From Hymenochaete sp. R1 (taxonomy: Eukaryota > Basidiomycota > Agaricomycetes > Hymenochaetales > Hymenochaetaceae), in NCBI GenBank assembly GCA_019400425.1, contig JAFREE010000144.1:1-61567 (forward strand): DNA of 61,567 bases, read 5' to 3'. The notes beneath the pieces were generated by a model. It saw only the letters and a program-made list of their open reading frames with translations, was not told the origin of the DNA and made no database searches. Position numbers and translations under genes: made by a program. Below are positions 46,154 to 57,569 of this stretch, piece by piece (position 1 is the stretch's first letter; every line of letters starts with the position of its first letter).

Positions 46154-46414
46154 ATGGAGAATACAAAAGTCATGACTACAGTATGTTCTACGGATGTATG
46201 GGAAATGCATGTCAAGCTCAGAATACATTGTACGTGCGATGCAAAGGAGTGTCATACGGTAACAAGTGGTATCAGAAACGAGTGTCTAGTACTTAAAAGA
46301 AAAACCGAACAGGAGAAAAGAGGGCGAAACAATAGATACAAAAAAGACAAAATAGAGTTCAGAAGCACAAAATCCAATAAGGATAATAGTAATAAGTTAA
46401 TGTCGAAGGTATAG
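46154..46414 (+). other. Open frame of unknown status
   Basis: 86 codons, Lys-rich (RYKKDKIEFRSTKSNKDNSN), no domain and no splice context. It overlaps sequence next to an LTR and is probably not a gene. Confidence 0.15.
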
Positions 46415-46562
46415 GAATCGAGACTCAGCGTTCCACCTTAAGAGATGATGATGGTAGACAGCTGAGGTGCATTGAAGTCGAAATCTAAAGCTAAGTGTCC
46501 ACAAGAAATCACGTGATGTTCTACTCAATGAATTACCGAGGCCGTTCTTGTCTGCTCCAACA
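46410..46562 (-). repeat. 3' LTR of the second copia (partial extent)
   Basis: Starts TGTTGGAGCAGAC at 46562 and includes cacgtgatttcttgtggac and cacctcagctgtc. The other LTR is missing, so its end cannot be fixed. Confidence 0.45.
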
Positions 46563-46579
46563 CTACCCCTTGGCCGAAG

Positions 46580-48022
46580 TCAAGACATTCCAAGCCATTC
46601 GACGCATTCTCTATGGTGTGCAAGCGGTAGCGGTTTGGTAAAGATGTCTGCGGGGTTCTTATCTCCTTTGATACTACGCAGATTGACATTGTTGGACGCA
46701 ATGTGGTCCTTGACATGGTGTACGCGTAAGGCAATAGCTTTCGATCTCGATTGGTGAGCTTCCTTGCATGCCATAGAGATAGCCGCCCGGTTGTCCACAT
46801 GTATAGGAGTGGGTCCGCCAAGATCAATTGCTAGTTCTTCGAATATGTGGCGGAACCAAATGACCTCGTCAGCACAGGCAGAGGCGGCTATATATTCAGC
46901 TTCGGCGGTAGAAGTGGCAACAACTGTTTGTTTCTTGCTTCGCCAGGAAATAGCTGCACCGTTGATCATTATCACAAAGCCAGTAGTAGACTTCCCATCG
47001 CGATAGTCGCCACCCCAGTCTGAGTCTGAGTACGCAATTGGCATCTTGTTGTTTTCCTGATTCGCGCGGCTATAGACCAGACCTAGATCTCTAGTTCCTT
47101 TTAGGTAGCGGATGACTCGCTTTACTGCTGTAACCTGTGAGGATTGTGGTTTGACAATATATCTCGATAGGACGTTGACAGCAAAGGTGATATCTGGTCG
47201 TGCGACAGTACCCAGCCAGAGAAGACTACCAATAGCTTTGGCATATGGGAAAGCTGTGTCGATCGGACTCTCGTCTGCCGCGAAGTTCCTCAAGGAGCCC
47301 GTGTCCATTGGAGTAAGGGCAATGTGCGCATCTCCAAGACCAAAAGACCGCACCAGTTCATCCACCTTTTGTCCGACTGCCACTTTCATTTGCCCCTCCG
47401 ACCTATTCCATAGCATCTCCATCCCTAGAACCACCGCCCCTCTTGTTAGATCCTTCACTTTGCACGCGAATTTGGCCTGAATGTCTTCCACAAAAGTCTC
47501 CTTCAGTTCTTCCACTCGTACCCGTACTCCCCCTGCTTCCACACCAAGGCCATCGTCGACATAAAAGGTGACCAGTATCAGGCGTTGTTCTCCCCCTACG
47601 ACGATGGTCTTCTTGAAGAGCATGGGTGCCGAAACCAGTTGTACATATCCGAGGTCTTTCATAACACGCGTGAGGTGATCGAGAAACAGTTTGGGAGACT
47701 GCCGCAAACCGTAAAGACCCTTCTTGAGGACACCAACAGGGTTGGAAAAGCCAGAGGGGGAAAAGAAGGGCGGAAGCGCAGTCACGACATCCGGAAGATC
47801 GATTTCGGCGTTGAGGAACGCTGTAGTGATATCCAAGGCATGAATGGATGCATTCTCGGCTGCTGCATAACTCGCGACGAGCTTGTATATATTGTAGTCA
47901 CCCGCAAGGGCAAAGGTATCGGTAAAGTCTTCGCCGCGCTTTTGGAGGTCACCTCGAGCAACCCATCGAGCCTTGTATCGAAAACCGCCTTCAGAAGAGC
48001 TTTTGCGAGACAACAACAGCAT
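46580..48022 (-). pseudogene. copia RT and RNase H, open frame of 480 codons
   Basis: The frame is uninterrupted. It runs through GGFRYKARWVARGDLQKR, LDITTAFLNAEIDL, LKKGLYGLRQSPKLFLDH, the RT catalytic block LVTFYVDDGLG, SDSDWGGDYRDGKSTTGFVI, WRSKKQTVVATSTAEAEY and the usual end NPADIFTKPL. Unlike the first copia, this part has no stop. It lacks its own start because the upstream half is separated by the hAT element, so the element is split although the catalytic region looks young. Confidence 0.8.
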
Positions 48023-48059
48023 ACCGGGGATGGCGCGCTCTCACGGAACACGCTCACGA

Positions 48060-50970
48060 TTCGTGAGGACTCAAAAGAAGCGTAATGACGCTGGTAGTGA
48101 ATCTCGAGACGGTTTTTTGCGTTGTTGACTACATCAACCAGTGTGTCGTTATCTTGAACGGAGTGGAGGAGGTTGACATGAGAAATACGAGGGTCCAAGA
48201 CTAGAATTTCGTCAGTACCCCAGAGCAGGATCATCACGAACGAAATTACTCACGGGCGGCCCATAAAAAGTAATCCGACTGACTGAACTTGCCAAAGTAC
48301 TCCGCGAGCTTTTGGTGGGCTGCTTGGATGCCATCCCGTAGTCGAGTCGATTCTTCAGAAACACTTCGACGGGCACGACGAAGTACGTCTTGCAGGTGAA
48401 GAAATTGGCCAAAGACGGTCGAGAGGGTAGCAGACTGAGAAGCCGACATTGCGGTTGTCGCATAACGGAATGCGTCCAGCCACCCCGTTACACGCTTAAT
48501 GGCCACCCAGTCTTCTTCACTGAGACGGTGTTCGTAAAGAGAGTGTCTAGAGATATACCTATCAATCACGGGGCGCAATCGTATGGCACGGGCGAGCATC
48601 TGATGCGTCGAAGACCAACGAGTGACCACGTCGAGAATGAGCATGAGTCCACTGTCGGCAGCTTCAATGGCGTCTGTACTACGTGCCACTTCAAGAAACG
48701 CCTGTCTGAGCTGGGGAGAAGACCGGATCATGCGAGTGAAGGTTCGAAGCTGGGAAATGGGTTAGTTAGAAAGAAAATAAGATTGAATTGAAGAGTGAGA
48801 CCGCACCGTCTTAATGGCACTCCATCCACGACCATTGTCTTCTATTACATTGGCCGCCCTACTATCTTCATCAACACGCGAGACACTTTCGGCTTCGGAC
48901 TCTGGGTACATGTCGGCATAGGCAGTAATGTCGTCCTCGGATGACCCTCGCGCGATGCCCGGAGCTTCCAACAGCTTGAAATGAAATTGAGTTATAACGA
49001 AGCCAAGAAAAGAACCAATAAGTCGAACCTTTAGGGCAGCCAGGTGAAGCGAATGTGGCATACACCTAATACGAGCGTTGGACGCGTCAAACTCGATATC
49101 TTCACGCCTGAACCGTTCCTCCAGCTTTTCTAGCATAATGTCGTTGTTGCTAGCGTTGTCACAAGTGACAGAGATGACCTGGAGAATCCACGTGTCAACA
49201 ATGGATGTGGCAGTCAATACCCACAACACAACTTACTTTGCGTTCAATTGCAAACCGTTTTATAACTTTCCACATCATACATGCTAAGTTCTCGCCGGTG
49301 TGACGTCCATGTATCTCATCCAGAGATAACAGGCGCTCATCTAACGCGAACTTGAGCTGTCATGTACCAATGAGAGACGAAATAACCATACGCAATTTCC
49401 CATCTGACCCAATATATTGCATGTTCGTAGCCAAAAAAGCGAAACTTGAGTCAGATGTCTAGGCATCCGAGATCAGAGCGAGCTTGCCTGGTACGTTCTG
49501 AGAGTCGTTCAGAGGGTAGGACAATGCGATTTGACAGAAGAATGCAGCGTACCTTGCACTCTTCCATGGACCTCTCATACTCAGTCGCAGTGAGGTCCTT
49601 AAATTTGGTACGAATCGCTGTTCGGCCTGGGAGTTCCAGTCCGCTGTCACGGCATAGATACCGTACGAGTTGAATAAAAAATCATCTTCGACAATGCTGA
49701 AGGGCTGATCTGAGCCCACGATGAATTTTGCGAGCTCCTTCGCCAATATGTCTTTATCTAACTTTCCCTGTGCACCAGATATAGGACATGCTTTCCGATA
49801 GTGAACCCGAACACTTACCGGCGCCTTCGCTGCATTAGCCTCTTTGAGACGATCAAGGACGGACGGCTGCGCCTCAGCATGAGTCCAGAGAGCCTTTAGC
49901 TCATCGTCTTTTAGCACTGAAACGTAATGGCTGTCAACGACGACAAAGTCCGGCGAAAAGGAAAGTCGCAAACCTTTCGCCCCAGAAGCAAGATCAACCT
50001 CCAGTTTCGTCGGCATCCGGTTACTATGGACGCCGTTGAGATGAGAGAAAAGCTGCTTCATGTTGGGATGCTTGGTGCCGAGATGGTGGATCATACCTAT
50101 CAGTGGTTGAACGTGAATCGAATATCCAACCATATGGAAGCCGAAATGGAAAGTCGCTCACCACTTTTTGAAGACTTTGCTTCCTTCCCGATACCGCAAC
50201 GATACGTGCACCGATGGCACTGATAGTATGCGGTGTCTGGCAACGCATGTCCTTTCTCATCACAGTCAACCCTCTTGAAAAAGAAGGTTGCTGGGCTGTC
50301 CCTCTGGCACCGATGTGCGTTAGCTGGATGCGCCAAGAGATCCAGAAGAATGGACAATTCACCGGAATAAAAGGACGTGACTCATCCCGGTTCGGCGGTG
50401 TGATGTAGGGAGTGAAGCCATTCCCGTCACTCACTCCGTGAATCTCCACATCTGAATCCTGCAAGGCTGCAGGGAGGGATGGCGCTGAGACGACACTGTC
50501 GGCGTTTGTCTCGTTGGATGCTGTACGTTCCACGGCTTTGATCTTCAACGACTTGCGTGTTTTCTTAGTCTTGCGCCTGCGTTTCTTCGGAAGTATGACC
50601 CGAGGTAAATCTACTTCGGTGTCCTGGGTCTCTATTAGAAGAAAGTTGTATGTGCCAGTCAAGACAACCAACGTACCGCGGATTCAGACGTCTCGGACTC
50701 GTAAACCACAGAATCCGAACTTTCATCAACGTCAATACTTGTCACCTCGGGACTCTTTCCTTTCTTCGATTTCGCGGTGCTCTGGCAAGAAAGCAAGAAC
50801 GAATCCAAAGTGGAAACGGACTCTGGGCTGCTAGTCTTACCATGGCGGGCATTTGCACTCGCCTGCTCGCTCACAGTATCTTCACCAAGCGCTCGTTGAG
50901 TGGGACGGCGGACACGCGCTCCAGTAACGATGAGGTTGCTGTCAACAGACTCCTTAGCCATAGTGATCAA
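48060..50970 (-). pseudogene. hAT transposase with BED-type zinc finger, truncated
   Basis: The N-terminal exon starts at MAKESVDSNLIVTGARVRRP (about 50960) and ends at a GTACGT donor near 50677. A basic stretch (PKKRRRKTKKTRKS) follows. A BED-like finger is spread over CHRCTYRCG (about 50220) and HHLGTKHPNMKQLFSHLNGV (about 50090). The central region gives ISDA, GRHTGENLACMMW, VTCDNASNNDIMLEKLEE, IRCMPHSLHLAALK and DVVTRWSSTHQMLARA, all hAT hallmarks. The last block (ILVLDPRISHVNLLHS, NRLEIHYQRHYAS) is followed by copia sequence; the Dimer_Tnp_hAT domain is absent. Frame changes near 50330 and 49450 may be introns or damage. Confidence 0.7.
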
Positions 50971-51424
50971 GAAATGTCGCTTTGGTGAGGACAAGTCGTG
51001 CGTTGAACTGCGGTCTTTCTGAGTATTTATCTTCACAATCTTCGACCCGTCTCCACATCCGGGATCTCGTAGTTTTCTTCGCATATGCTCATTTGAAACG
51101 CCAGAAAGCATCTATGGAACATGAAAAGTACCCTACGGACTCGCGACCTTGAAAAAAGAGATGAGCACCCCTTGATCAATGAAGATCGTGAATCGTCCTT
51201 ACCGTCTAAGTTCCTCAATCACACCATTCCGAGTCCCACCGATCGACCTATCTCAAGTCACCCATACTAAGACGTTCCATTGAACGTTCGAAGAGCCCAA
51301 CGGTTCATGCGATGCGAGTAGAGGGACGAAAAAAGTCGTTTGTCGACGACGGTCAGGACCGTGGACATGATGGTTGCTAATGAAGAGTACTAGTCGGAGC
51401 TAACAGTCGTCCCTTATCGGGTAG

Positions 51425-51581
51425 CTTATCATGTGCGGAATGCGGAAATTCCCGGTTCTGCAATTTTTTCTCACCGAGATTTCCGCATCTGGCGAAAAAT
51501 TTCCGCCGGAAATAGATTGCCTCAAAATGTATTCCGCATCCCGGATGCGGAACGTTCCGCTTCCGCGCACATCACTACTCA
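51425..51581. repeat. Subterminal palindromes and TIR of the hAT element
   Basis: Repeated tgcggaa, ttccgc and gcggaacgttccgc motifs, ending at the TAGTGATGTGCG terminus. The style is like the subterminal arrays of the element at 23073-24864, but the sequence differs. Confidence 0.7.
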
Positions 51582-52330
51582 CGAATTTGAAAGACATCCA
51601 TTTCTTTGAAGACGGTCGGCTCTTTAGTGATGGCGTCGACCCAGAAATGCCGTTCAGGACCAGCCAGAGCGGAGCGGATGTCTGGTTTCAGTAGATGATG
51701 ATTTCCACCTTCGACATCAAAAACGATTTCAGGATTATGAGCCAAAAACGCATCGACAAACTGAGAAAGGACAAGTTGCTCTGATTCGTGCAAGGACTCT
51801 ACGAAGTGTGATTGAAAACCAGCCCGTGCTTTAGCAGTGAGTTGACGGTGACGTTGAGAACGACGTGCGGAAGCAATTTGATGAGATGGCCTATCCGGCG
51901 ACGGGGGCAGTACGTCCTCTACACGGTTCTCTGGTGGTTGTGGTTGAGCATCGTTGTCGGAAGGAGAGGAGTCTACGACCGGAACTTCGGGAGGAACATC
52001 GTAAATGTCACGCAAAAGCACGTGTCGATTATTGGAGAGCAGGATGCGATCACCCGCGGTTTCGTTATACCCAATGACTCGTCCTATCACCGTCCGACTA
52101 CCAAGTTTTGAACGCTTCTCGGGAGGAAGAATGCCATGTACCAGGAGGCCAAACTCACGAAGATGCGACACTGAAGGAACCTTATTAAACATGCATTGAT
52201 ACGGTGAGGAGATCGAGCAAGCTGCCAACGCAAAACGATTACGCGCATGAATGAAGTGCTGCATTGCCCAAGTCCAGTATGAAACCGGGAATTTTGCCGA
52301 GGACAACAGAGTTCTGACCGCATCTGCCAA
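51575..52330 (-). pseudogene. copia integrase C-terminal part and RT start
   Basis: The frame reads NRTLADAVRTLLSSAKFPVS, YWTWAMQHFIHARN, LREFGLLVHGILPPEKRSKL, VIGRVIGYNETAGDRILLSN and ends ...KEMDVFQIRE at the hAT insertion point. It is continuous with the RT block at 48022 once the hAT element is removed, apart from a few residues. Confidence 0.75.
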
Positions 52331-52347
52331 AGTACGGTTGAGACGCT

Positions 52348-52371
52348 AGGCCGTTCTTGTCTGCTCCAACA
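52348..52371 (-). repeat. 24-bp LTR-start fragment fused to integrase
   Basis: Identical to 46539-46562 over 24 bp. It joins integrase sequence on one side (LNRTLADAV) and unrelated DNA on the other. It marks a deletion or recombination joint. Confidence 0.85.
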
Positions 52372-52448
52372 GAAGGATCCTCAGAGGAGCCCATGCATTC
52401 TTGCCTCACTTCCGTATTTACAACCAGGTCCAAGTTCCAGGCGTGCAT

Positions 52449-52960
52449 CTAGGAGCCTTGGGCAACGGCGGTTCGTTGTTTTCCCACTCGCCCTCTTTCC
52501 TGCTTCAGGAGTCCAAACAGACCCGGCCTACGTCCTTTCGCGCCTGAATCACCAGTAGCACCTGCGCCCGCACTAACAGTTCTACCCCGATGATACCCAT
52601 CAGGGGAAAAGTTCAGCCATGAGCAGGGTATGTACACCTAACTACCTCCTGCACGCTCTGCCCTTGAGTGTGTGACTGAAACTGCGCCATCAACGAAGCT
52701 CTTCCAGGCGAGTTCAAGTTTGGTGAAAGAGGCGGCGAAGGAACTGGCGGTACGATACGTCTGCGAGAGAGCAAATGTAGGATTTGGGTAGACGTATCTG
52801 CTTCCCCGTTCGAAGTCGTGCGTTCGCGATCACGCGGGTGAGAGAACCTACGCGACACTCGCCGGCTCTGGCTCCTGGGCGAATTCACGCTCGTCACGCT
52901 GAACAGATCAACTGAAGTAGAATTGGGCTGGAGACTGGGCCCGATCAGTAAACGGCACAC
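52449..52960 (-). other. Ser/Pro-rich open frames, status unknown
   Basis: 52960-52613 reads a Ser/Arg/Pro-rich sequence (SRRVSRRFSHPRDRERTTSN, RRRIVPPVPSPPLSPNLNS). It may be the downstream part of the decayed gene at 53093-53816, but no join was found. Confidence 0.25.
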
Positions 52961-53092
52961 GAAATTGCTCTGTGTGCTGTTCCGGACGGCAGCTGAATAT
53001 CCAACGCGTGGACTGCTTACAAGGATGACGGCACCCGATCCTAGACAGTTAAGACCGCCGGGTTACGGAATTGATACTGTTGCCATGGTTGA

Positions 53093-53816
53093 TCCATGAG
53101 ACTCAACCAACTTCGAATTTGATAAGGTCTGCGCCAGAGCGCGACTCAAAGATTTGGCTTTCTTCTCTTTCCCAGAAGTCATGCTTTCGAGGAAGCTTTC
53201 GAAGCTCGGGTACCTCTGGGACAGGCGGAGCCAATGGAGCATTGGCATCCACAAAAAGGTTAGGTCCAGATACGTTTTCCCAGGCACTGTTCCTCCTCGC
53301 TGCACTCGCAATACTGCCAAAGCTGATGAAATTGTCATCGTAACAAATGGAAGTGGGGACTGACGAGTGCTTTGCAGTTCCAGAAGATGAACGGTTCGGG
53401 AAGCGTAAGGAAATGGGATAAGGATAATTGGAAACACTGGCGTGACAGCTTCCTCATCGGCCACTGAAAGCGAAGGTCTGCGTGCCGGTGTCGTAAGTTC
53501 GTGCGGTAAGACGGGATGAATGAAGAGAAGGAGCAACCCGAGACAGTGAGGAAAGGCTCGATACACAACGCATAAAGGACTGTGTTGGGATTACAAATGA
53601 CCAGATAGGAGACTGAGTACATTCGGATCGTGGGGATAAGATAGCCATGACATCCGTTTCATCAGCGTTAGCAAATATACTTATCCCTGGAGGAGGCAGC
53701 GAGATAGCCGGCGCTGAAGTCCTGTCCCGTTGTGCAGGTTTTGAATCAGATTTTTCATGGCTCAGGCCCAACAATCCCCGACGCTTTTGTACAGCATCAT
53801 GCGCAGAAGCGTCCAA
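53093..53816 (-). pseudogene. Ser-rich protein, one frame with an internal TGA
   Basis: One frame runs 53816-53093 with a TGA at 53454-53456. Before it: GLLGLSHEKSDSKPAQRDRT, SFMRCVSSLSSLSRVAPSLH. After it: YDDNFISFGSIASAARRNSA, LFVDANAPLAPPVPEVPELR, HDFWEREESQIFESRSGADL. The second part looks like a conserved C-terminus. Family unknown; either a nonsense mutation or two exons. Confidence 0.35.
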
Positions 53817-53959
53817 TTGGGGACTGGCAGCCTGAGGAAGGAGGTCACGGACTTAGTCCACATGCGGAACATACTCTCGCGCCTGCTGAGCCCTATTGTT
53901 GTGATCGTTGCCCGTACTCAAGCAAGTGCTGGCACCTCCAAATGGCTCGTCACTACTGA

Positions 53960-54379
53960 GTTTGAGTGCGATTGAGAGCCTGGGTAAGGATCGGCTCGGA
54001 CGCTCTGGAGAAAAATGCGAGTTTCTCCTGTTAATTAAATTACAGACAGATAGGCAAGAATTCAATCTTCGAGTAGGTGAGAAAACATCGAACAGATGGC
54101 ATAAATAAACTCACGTTGTCAAAATAGAGTTGACGTAGACTAATAAGTGGTGCTCGAATCAGAAATCGATTCGCCGGATATTAAGACTTCCACGTACGTT
54201 TACTTGAAACAACAAGTGGCATTACCCAGATGAACGATTCCGAATCGTAGAGGAATTGGGATTAATACAAAGGGATAGCTTTTTTGTGTAAACGAAGTAG
54301 ACATACTAGAGCAAGATTGGCAAGCGTAGCGATACTGTATCGTATGGTCTCAGAATTTAATAATTCGTATTGTGAAATT
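53960..54379. other. No gene recognised
   Basis: AT-rich sequence between two decayed genes; nothing supportable. Confidence 0.3.
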
Positions 54380-55853
54380 GTCTACGAACCTTGTAAGAAG
54401 ACCCGAAGAGATGGCGAAGAGGATGAGCCTGTTCAACACTGAGTTCGTCGCTGTCGCGCTGATTTATAATAAACAGTAAACGGGAATCTCCTCCAGAGGT
54501 ATAACATTACTTACTAACCTATGACAGACTTTCCACGGTTGAGGTAGTAAACCAAGGAGGGGGTGACGGAGAGGTCAGCAACGAAGCTGCTCACAAACTC
54601 TCCAGTGGCTCATCGCTATCAGAAATCAATCAGGCTTACGTCTCAACTCGCCAAATCGACTAAGTGGCATACCTCCGTTGCTTTAGGAATTCGGAAATTT
54701 GAAGATTTACGCTAGATAGTCATCATTAGGAAAGCTGAGACAGAGAGCTAAGGCGGGTCCCTTACGCATCCGCAACAGCAACTGTCCATATTTCAGAATC
54801 CCCTTTTACATAAAAATGCAACGTCACTCACCCAAACCAGCGGCTAGCATCGTTATCTAACGAAGTTCCCTGCTTCGTTCATACTCACTTGTAAGACGGT
54901 AAGAATACCCTGTAGAGAATCATCAGTTATGCTTTAGGAAGAGAGCATATTGCTCCATACAATTGAAAGACAAAGGAATTTCTTCTTTCTGCTGACTAAA
55001 ATTCCATCGAGTTAATGTTGCTTTACGGCATATCTCTCGAGCACGTACGGATCCGTATACGTATTAGAAAGAATCTGGTATAGACAAGAACTGAATGAAT
55101 ATTTAACGTGACACGAAAAGATTGCAGCACTTACGACTGAGCAGTGAACGTGAGGACATACTAAATTACACATTGTGTCAACCATATCGAATAGATTCAA
55201 TGAACACACAATAGACGTACAGTTATAGCTATCGCGGCCTTGCGGAGAGATTGATGGGTCAACATTCGAGTTTTCACGATAGCCTGCTTACCGGTAGCCC
55301 CTAAAAAGCGATCAACATGATGACAACAAAAGCTTAGAAAGAGAAAATACCATTTCATCATATTTAAAGAATAGGCCAAATCCATCCATGATAGCACGAA
55401 GTAGAATCACGCCGTAGAAAGAACGACCATATGTACAGTATCAAGAATGATAAATTCCAAACTTGGTGAATAAGAAGCACACGTTTCTGGCAAATGGCTT
55501 ACAGTAGCCGACTGACCTGACACTATGCTTCAGTATCACATTAACCATCGAAGCAGAGAATTACTTACAAGGCCCAGATGACATTTCAAGTCTTTCGGAT
55601 AGACTGAAAAGTACCATGCGGTCTGCTCAATGGAAAGTCCGTATAGACTGACGAGTAGCATGTCAAAAATCTCCTTTACGTAAACTGCAAAGAAATAATC
55701 TCACGCTGCGCCTAGCAAAAGCGCTGGAAGGGTACGTCAGTACAAAAAAACATTTATACACGATATACCGCACGCACCGACAAGAAACGACGTATATATC
55801 TCGCTCAAGGTTAAGTCTGCCATTGTTCGCGCGATCGACCTTCTATACTCTAA
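54380..55853 (-). pseudogene. DUF6534-type seven-helix membrane protein, decayed
   Basis: Start MADLTLSEIYTSFLVGA at 55853, then GTGCGG donor. Further exons read LLVSLYGLSIEQTAWYFSVY with PKDLKCHLGL before GTAAGT, LDTVHMVVLSTA, stop, FYFVLSWMDLAYS, then FVSSFVADLSVTPSLVYYLN and NSVLNRLILFAISSGLL near 54400. The order (short N-terminus, Q-WYF-YPKD, TVH, SF-ADL-SLVYYL, N-LI-FAISSGLL) is the plan of the many DUF6534 proteins of mushrooms. A TGA near 55407 and weak later exons mark it as a pseudogene. Confidence 0.5.
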
Positions 55854-56627
55854 ATGTCGGCGTACGATACTCTTGAAGATAGAGTGAGACAGAAAGAAAC
55901 AAACTCATCAGGAATGTTCAGGCGTGGACGCGCAATCATGAAGGGACGGGGAAGACAGAAGGAAGAGGAAAAGGGGCTTGGATATTGGTTCGTATTCAGC
56001 GAGTACGTTTCGGATTTACCACTGCGTCAGGCACTGTGATTGTCGAGGGAGGGTAACGTCCGGTACAACATGGAACGGTCATGAAGTGTCATAACAGGTT
56101 ATGCCCTTTAGGAAAGTAGCCGCCTGCCTTTACACACTTCAGTGCACTTGGTGAGAGTGGCCCGTATGCACATATCCTACATATCGCAAGGAGCTTTCGA
56201 TGGTATTTATTAGCACAGTCTCAGCTAATATCCAGCACAGTGGGGTGAGGAGTGAGTAGGATAAATGGATGTGGGGGTTTGCAGGGAAGCTTGAAGTTTG
56301 AGTTTCGTTCCAGCCTTTCGAGCTAAGTGATCGGCGTCCTGATTCGCAAGCAAGCTCGGTTCGGCTTAAGACACCCTCACTCTCACTCTGACCATCGCGC
56401 AATGACGACACTGGAGCATGATCCTTTCACTGACGGGCGTTTTTTTTTGCTTAAGAAATCAATAAAGCAAGAATCGCGTGTGAGTTAAAACTTGTCTAAT
56501 AATGACTGCATAATGACCAATAGTTTTAATTTCGTTTCAGAACAAGGAATGACCGACATACTTTCCGACACACGTTTTGCCTCCTCGATGTCCTCATCAA
56601 GCCCTGTGGCCTTCCTATAGGTATCCT
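55854..56627. other. Intergenic
   Basis: Includes the upstream side of the DUF6534-like relic. Frames at 55854-56039 (+) and 56411-56139 (-) have no domain. Confidence 0.3.
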
Positions 56628-57320
56628 TTATATCTCACTCCTACCAATGAATTCTTGTATCTTATCGAAGACACTCTTACCCGGATTTTCGTTGGTAATG
56701 TGAGTGAATTTAGCGAAAGCCTCCTCCTTCTTCATCCCCTCTCGTTCCTCGTCCGCCATGCTGAAAACCTCATCTAATTGTTCCCTGATCACTTTGCGAC
56801 GTTTATCATTGTCGTTAAACTTGATTCCTGTGATAAAAAGATCAATGGCGATTTCGAGAGCCTGAGCAGCGTGCTTCGAGTAGTTCACGTGGGCGGTTTG
56901 GGCAATCTGATGGATATAGCCTCCCCCTCTTCATTTTTTCTTATCATCCAGTGCTTAAGGAAGCGAAAACTATGCGACTTAATGTCGCGCCAGAACTTTT
57001 TCTGTCTGTACTGCAAACTTTTGAGAGCTTTTCCCTGCGTAAACGGGTCATTACCTTCAGCACCGCTTTCTTCCGCTTCCAGCAGCGTCCGCAACCTGGC
57101 CACTGTGTTGTCATGGACCTCCATGAGGCGCTTCATTTGTTGCATATGAAGGTTCAATCATTGGTCTACATTGGCGTCCTTTCCGCTGAGCTTCTTTTCG
57201 AGCGCTTCGAGCTTATGTTGAAGGGTGGCCTTCGGATTGGATGGTTTTGTTCACTTCGATGGTCTGTCACTGCCTTCTTCCTGAGACGGCCGCTTCCTCG
57301 GGTTACTGTAGCTTTGAGCT
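56628..57320 (-). pseudogene. Helical charged protein, broken copy
   Basis: The upper part reads LQHKLEALEKKLSGKDANVD, TGA, NLHMQQMKRLMEVHDNTVAR and ...KKFWRDIKSHSFRFLKHWMI, stopping near 56885. A shifted frame continues NYSKHAAQALEIAIDLFITG, KRRKVIREQLDEVFSMADEE and ends at 56628. Two TGA codons and one shift break it. Helical and probably coiled coil; family unknown. Confidence 0.4.
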
Positions 57321-57569
57321 GCCATAAAACCGGAAGGGTGGGCAATTTCAGATGGATATGGCGTTTCGTTGTACGGTATGCAAGCCCTTATATTGCTGAG
57401 ACGTATTACACATCACCAAACAATACAAAGTTCTGTGTTATTTGGGAATCACAGGTACGCATACGAGACTATGGCTACAGTTTCGCACAGTCGCTATTTT
57501 TCCATCTAAAAAAGCTTAAAGGTTCTCGGAAGAATTGTTTTCCGAACATATTGTTAAGGATATAAAATG

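Larger units (their letters stand above)
48035..51581 (-). mobile_element. hAT DNA transposon, 3' end truncated
   Basis: The right end (high coordinates) reads ...CCGCTTCCGCGCACATCACTA followed by CTCACGAA; inverted, the terminus starts TAGTGATGTGCG, a typical hAT end. GC-rich GCGGAA/TTCCGC palindromes fill 51425-51570 inside it. The transposase on the minus strand lacks its catalytic C-terminal and dimerisation region, and no matching TIR is seen on the left, so about the last third of the element is gone. At the left junction near 48047 the sequence ctcacgga resembles the right-hand CTCACGAA. Confidence 0.7.
46410..52371 (-). mobile_element. Ty1/copia element interrupted by a hAT element
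   Basis: Pol is present in two blocks: integrase C-terminus to RT start at 52330-51575, and RT to RNase H at 48022-46580. Between them lies the hAT sequence. The 3' LTR starts TGTTGGAGCAGACAAGAACG at 46562, after a purine tract (ggccaaggggtag). Gag, protease and most of the integrase are missing: at 52348-52371 a 24-bp copy of the LTR start is fused directly to integrase sequence. Confidence 0.75.

Noticed and set aside
48035..51581. Simple hAT insertion with two intact ends and a perfect target duplication
   Set aside because: The left TIR and transposase C-terminus are missing; ctcacgga versus CTCACGAA is only an imperfect match.
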